Source: Frateuria_A sp049727805
Lineage (GTDB): Bacteria > Pseudomonadota > Gammaproteobacteria > Xanthomonadales > Rhodanobacteraceae
DNA length: 64,000 nt
NCBI RefSeq assembly: GCF_049727805.1
Contig: NZ_JBCNYA010000013.1
Coordinates: 51,866-115,865 of the forward strand
Direction: 5' to 3'
The position numbers and the translations under genes were made by a program. The first letter of the stretch is position 1. Each line of letters starts with the position of its first letter. Positions 61,921 to 64,000 of this stretch are shown here, piece after piece. The notes under the pieces are model-generated. The model saw nothing but the letters and a program-made list of their open reading frames with translations. It did no database searches and was not told the origin of the DNA.

Positions 61921-63810
61921 TCAAACCTCGAGCGTCGCCAGGTCGCCCTTTTCCTCCAGCCAGCTCTTGCGGTCGCCGGCGCGCTTCTTGGCCAGCAGCA
62001 TGTCCATCAGCTTGGCCGTCGCGTCGTCGTCGTCGACGGTCAGCTGGACCAGGCGCCGGGTGTCGGGGTGGATGGTCGATTCGCGCAACTGCGCCGGGTT
62101 CATCTCGCCCAGGCCCTTGAAGCGGGTGGTGCTGACGGCTCCCTTCATCTTCTCGCGCTCGATCTTCTGCAGCATCGCCTGCTTCTCGGCCTCGTCCAGG
62201 CAGTAGAAGACCTGCTTGCCCACGTCGACGCGGAACAGCGGCGGCATCGCCACGAACACGTGGCCCTCGCGCACCAGCGCCGGGAAATGGCGCAGGAACA
62301 GCGCCGAGAGCAGGGTGGCGATGTGCAGGCCGTCGGAGTCGGCGTCGGCCAGGATGATGACCTTGCCGTAGCGCAGGCCGGAGAGGTCGTCCTTGCCAGG
62401 ATCGCAGCCGATCGCCACGGCAAGGTTGTGCACTTCCTCGGAAGCCAGCACGGAGGTCGACTCGACCTCCCAGGTGTTCAGGATCTTGCCGCGCAGCGGC
62501 AGGATTGCCTGGAACTCCTTGTCGCGCGCTTGCTTGGCGCTCCCGCCGGCCGAGTCGCCCTCGACCAGGAAGAGCTCGGTACGGGTGAGGTCGGTCGCGG
62601 TGCAGTCGGCCAGCTTGCCGGGCAGGGCGGGGCCCTGGGTGATCTTCTTGCGCACCACCTGTTTGGCCGCCTTCAGGCGCGCGCTGGCGCGTTCGATGGC
62701 GAGCTGGGCGATCTTCTCGCCCAGGTCCACGTGCTGGTTGAGCCACAGGCTGAAGGCGTCGTGCACCACGCTCTCGACCAGTGCGGCGGCCTGGCGCGAG
62801 GACAGGCGCTCCTTGGTCTGGCCGGCGAACTGCGGATCGAGCAGCTTGGCGCTGAGCACGAAGGCCAAGCGCTCCCACACGTCCTCGGGCGCCAGCTTGA
62901 CGCCACGCGGCAGCAGGTTGCGGATGTCGCAGAACTCGCGGATCGCGTTGGTCAGGCCCGTGCGCAGGCCGTTGACGTGGGTGCCGCCCTGCGCCGTGGG
63001 AATCAGGTTGACGTAGCTCTCCTGCACCAGCTCGCCCTCGGGCAGCCAGGTAAGGGCCAGGTCCAGGCCTTCGGTGTCGCGGGCGACGTGGTGCACGAAC
63101 AGGTCGGCGGGAATCGCCTCGGCGCCGTCGAGCTCGCCGCGCAGGTAGTCGCGCAGGCCGTCCTCGTAGTACCACTCGCTGGTCTCGCCGCTGGCCTCGT
63201 CGAGCAGCTTCACATTCAGGCCCGCGCAGAGCACGGCCTTGGCGCGCAGCAGGTGCTTGAGCTTCGGCACCGAGATCTTCGGCGAGTCGAAGTACTTCGG
63301 ATCGGCCCAGAAGCGCACGGTGGTGCCGGTCTTCCTCTTGGGCACCGAGCCGATGACCTCCAGCTCGCTGACGCGGTCGCCGTGCTCGAAGGCCATGCGG
63401 TATTCGCTGCCGTCGCGGCGGATGGTGACTTCGACGCGCTGCGAGAGTGCGTTCACCACCGACACGCCTACACCGTGCAGGCCGCCGGAGAAGTTGTAGT
63501 TCTTGCCGCTGAACTTGCCGCCCGCGTGCAGGCGGGTGAGGATCAGCTCCACGCCCGGCACGCCTTCCTCCGGGTGGATGTCCACCGGCATGCCACGGCC
63601 GTCGTCGCTGACTTCCACTGAACCGTCGACGTGAAGCACCACCTCGATCGCCTTGGCGTGGCCGGCGAGCGCCTCGTCCACCGAGTTGTCGATGACCTCC
63701 TGCGCCAGGTGGTTCGGCCGCGAGGTGTCGGTGTACATGCCCGGGCGGCGTTTAACGGGATCGAGGCCGGAAAGGACTTCGATGTCGGCGGCGTTGTAGC
63801 GACTGCTCAT
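61921..63810 (-). CDS. parE: DNA topoisomerase IV subunit B
   Basis: ParE is the ATPase subunit that, with ParC, decatenates daughter chromosomes. The 629-residue protein has the GHKL ATPase domain (EVIDNSVDEALAGHAKAIEV and the ATP-lid GLHGVGVSVVNALS), the transducer domain, and the TOPRIM domain (EGDSAGGSAKQARDKEFQAI, with DADSDGLH). Length matches ParE (630 in E. coli) rather than the longer GyrB. The start MSSRYNAADIEVLSGLDPVK is standard. Confidence 0.97.
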   Translation of the reverse strand: MSSRYNAADIEVLSGLDPVKRRPGMYTDTSRPNHLAQEVIDNSVDEALAGHAKAIEVVLHVDGSVEVSDDGRGMPVDIHPEEGVPGVELILTRLHAGGKFSGKNYNFSGGLHGVGVSVVNALSQRVEVTIRRDGSEYRMAFEHGDRVSELEVIGSVPKRKTGTTVRFWADPKYFDSPKISVPKLKHLLRAKAVLCAGLNVKLLDEASGETSEWYYEDGLRDYLRGELDGAEAIPADLFVHHVARDTEGLDLALTWLPEGELVQESYVNLIPTAQGGTHVNGLRTGLTNAIREFCDIRNLLPRGVKLAPEDVWERLAFVLSAKLLDPQFAGQTKERLSSRQAAALVESVVHDAFSLWLNQHVDLGEKIAQLAIERASARLKAAKQVVRKKITQGPALPGKLADCTATDLTRTELFLVEGDSAGGSAKQARDKEFQAILPLRGKILNTWEVESTSVLASEEVHNLAVAIGCDPGKDDLSGLRYGKVIILADADSDGLHIATLLSALFLRHFPALVREGHVFVAMPPLFRVDVGKQVFYCLDEAEKQAMLQKIEREKMKGAVSTTRFKGLGEMNPAQLRESTIHPDTRRLVQLTVDDDDATAKLMDMLLAKKRAGDRKSWLEEKGDLATLEV

Positions 63811-63887
63811 GCGTGGGGTCGGTCAGGGAACGGAAGCGTTGCAGGATGGCGAGAGGCGGGCGGGATGGTCAAGCGGGCTTGCCGCGA

Positions 63888-64000
63888 AGAGCGCCCCCAT
63901 CCGCCTTTGGCACCTTCCCCCGCGTTGCGGGGGAAGGCTCGATGTTGTCCTTCCCCCGTTCCACGGGGGAAGGTGCCCGAAGGGCGGATGGGGGCGCTCT
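63888..64000. repeat. Facing pair of CT-rich inverted repeats at the window end
   Basis: The arms AGAGCGCCCCCATCCGCC (63888-63905) and GGCGGATGGGGGCGCTCT (63983-64000) are exact reverse complements. Inside them are two CTTCCCCCG/CGGGGGAAGG hairpins. The unit is the same as at 33253-33443. It lies upstream of parE, and the window ends exactly at its outer edge. Confidence 0.85.

Noticed and set aside
63888..64000. The repeated CTTCCCCCG units as a CRISPR array
   Set aside because: Only two inverted units with no regular direct repeats or spacers and no cas genes.

Overview
This window looks like chromosomal DNA from a high-GC gammaproteobacterium of the Xanthomonadales, probably Rhodanobacteraceae-like (Dyella, Rhodanobacter, Frateuria or Luteibacter). 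That placement is inferred from gene content and order: lolCD-comEC-exbBD-msbA-lpxK, a TrpR-family gene heading the complete his operon, and carAB-greA beside a zinc-free type L36. No rRNA or tRNA gene was recognised and there is no CRISPR array. Most of the window is densely packed housekeeping operons with ATGA-type overlaps.

Layout. 1-6 kb: the end of dnaK, then dnaJ, rsgA (reverse), dapB, a cation exchanger preceded by a yybP-ykoY (Mn2+) riboswitch, and a 2OG-Fe(II) oxygenase. 6-11 kb: carA-carB-greA. 11-15 kb (reverse): a short rpmJ with a GTG start, a LysR regulator, a 2,4-dienoyl-CoA reductase and an acyl-CoA-binding protein. 15-18 kb: cmk, rpsA, ihfB. 18-23.4 kb: lapA-lapB followed by a surface polysaccharide set (WecA/WbpL-type transferase, CapD/WbpM-type dehydratase, galU). 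23.6-25.7 kb: an FAD oxidase, a CsaA-like protein and a GNAT acetyltransferase. 25.8-31.2 kb: a succinate dehydrogenase region, with ygfZ, an SDHAF4-like gene, sdhCDAB, sdhE and ygfX. 31.3-39.8 kb: envelope biogenesis and DNA uptake (lolC, lolD, comEC, exbB, exbD, msbA, lpxK).

39.8-45.9 kb is an accessory island of visibly lower GC inserted after lpxK. It encodes, on the reverse strand, a predicted ABC-three-component (ABC-3C) conflict system: a nuclease-like effector, a middle component and a DUF3732 SMC-like ATPase. A solitary VirD4/TraG coupling protein follows. This is the most interesting stretch of the window.

45.9-53.4 kb: a TrpR-family repressor gene and hisGDCBHAF-IE, probably autoregulated through a palindrome just before the first start codon. 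53.4-56.5 kb (reverse): mtnB-mtnD-mtnC for methionine salvage, then a membrane-anchored C13 peptidase; a perfect 14-bp palindrome sits before mtnB. 56.6-64 kb: a HiPIP, two APC-family amino acid permeases, a Nudix hydrolase, 3-hydroxyanthranilate dioxygenase and parE.

Intergenic gaps carry several families of palindromic repeats. One is a GTAG-headed REP family present as paired inverted copies at four or five loci. Two others are CT-rich inverted pairs.
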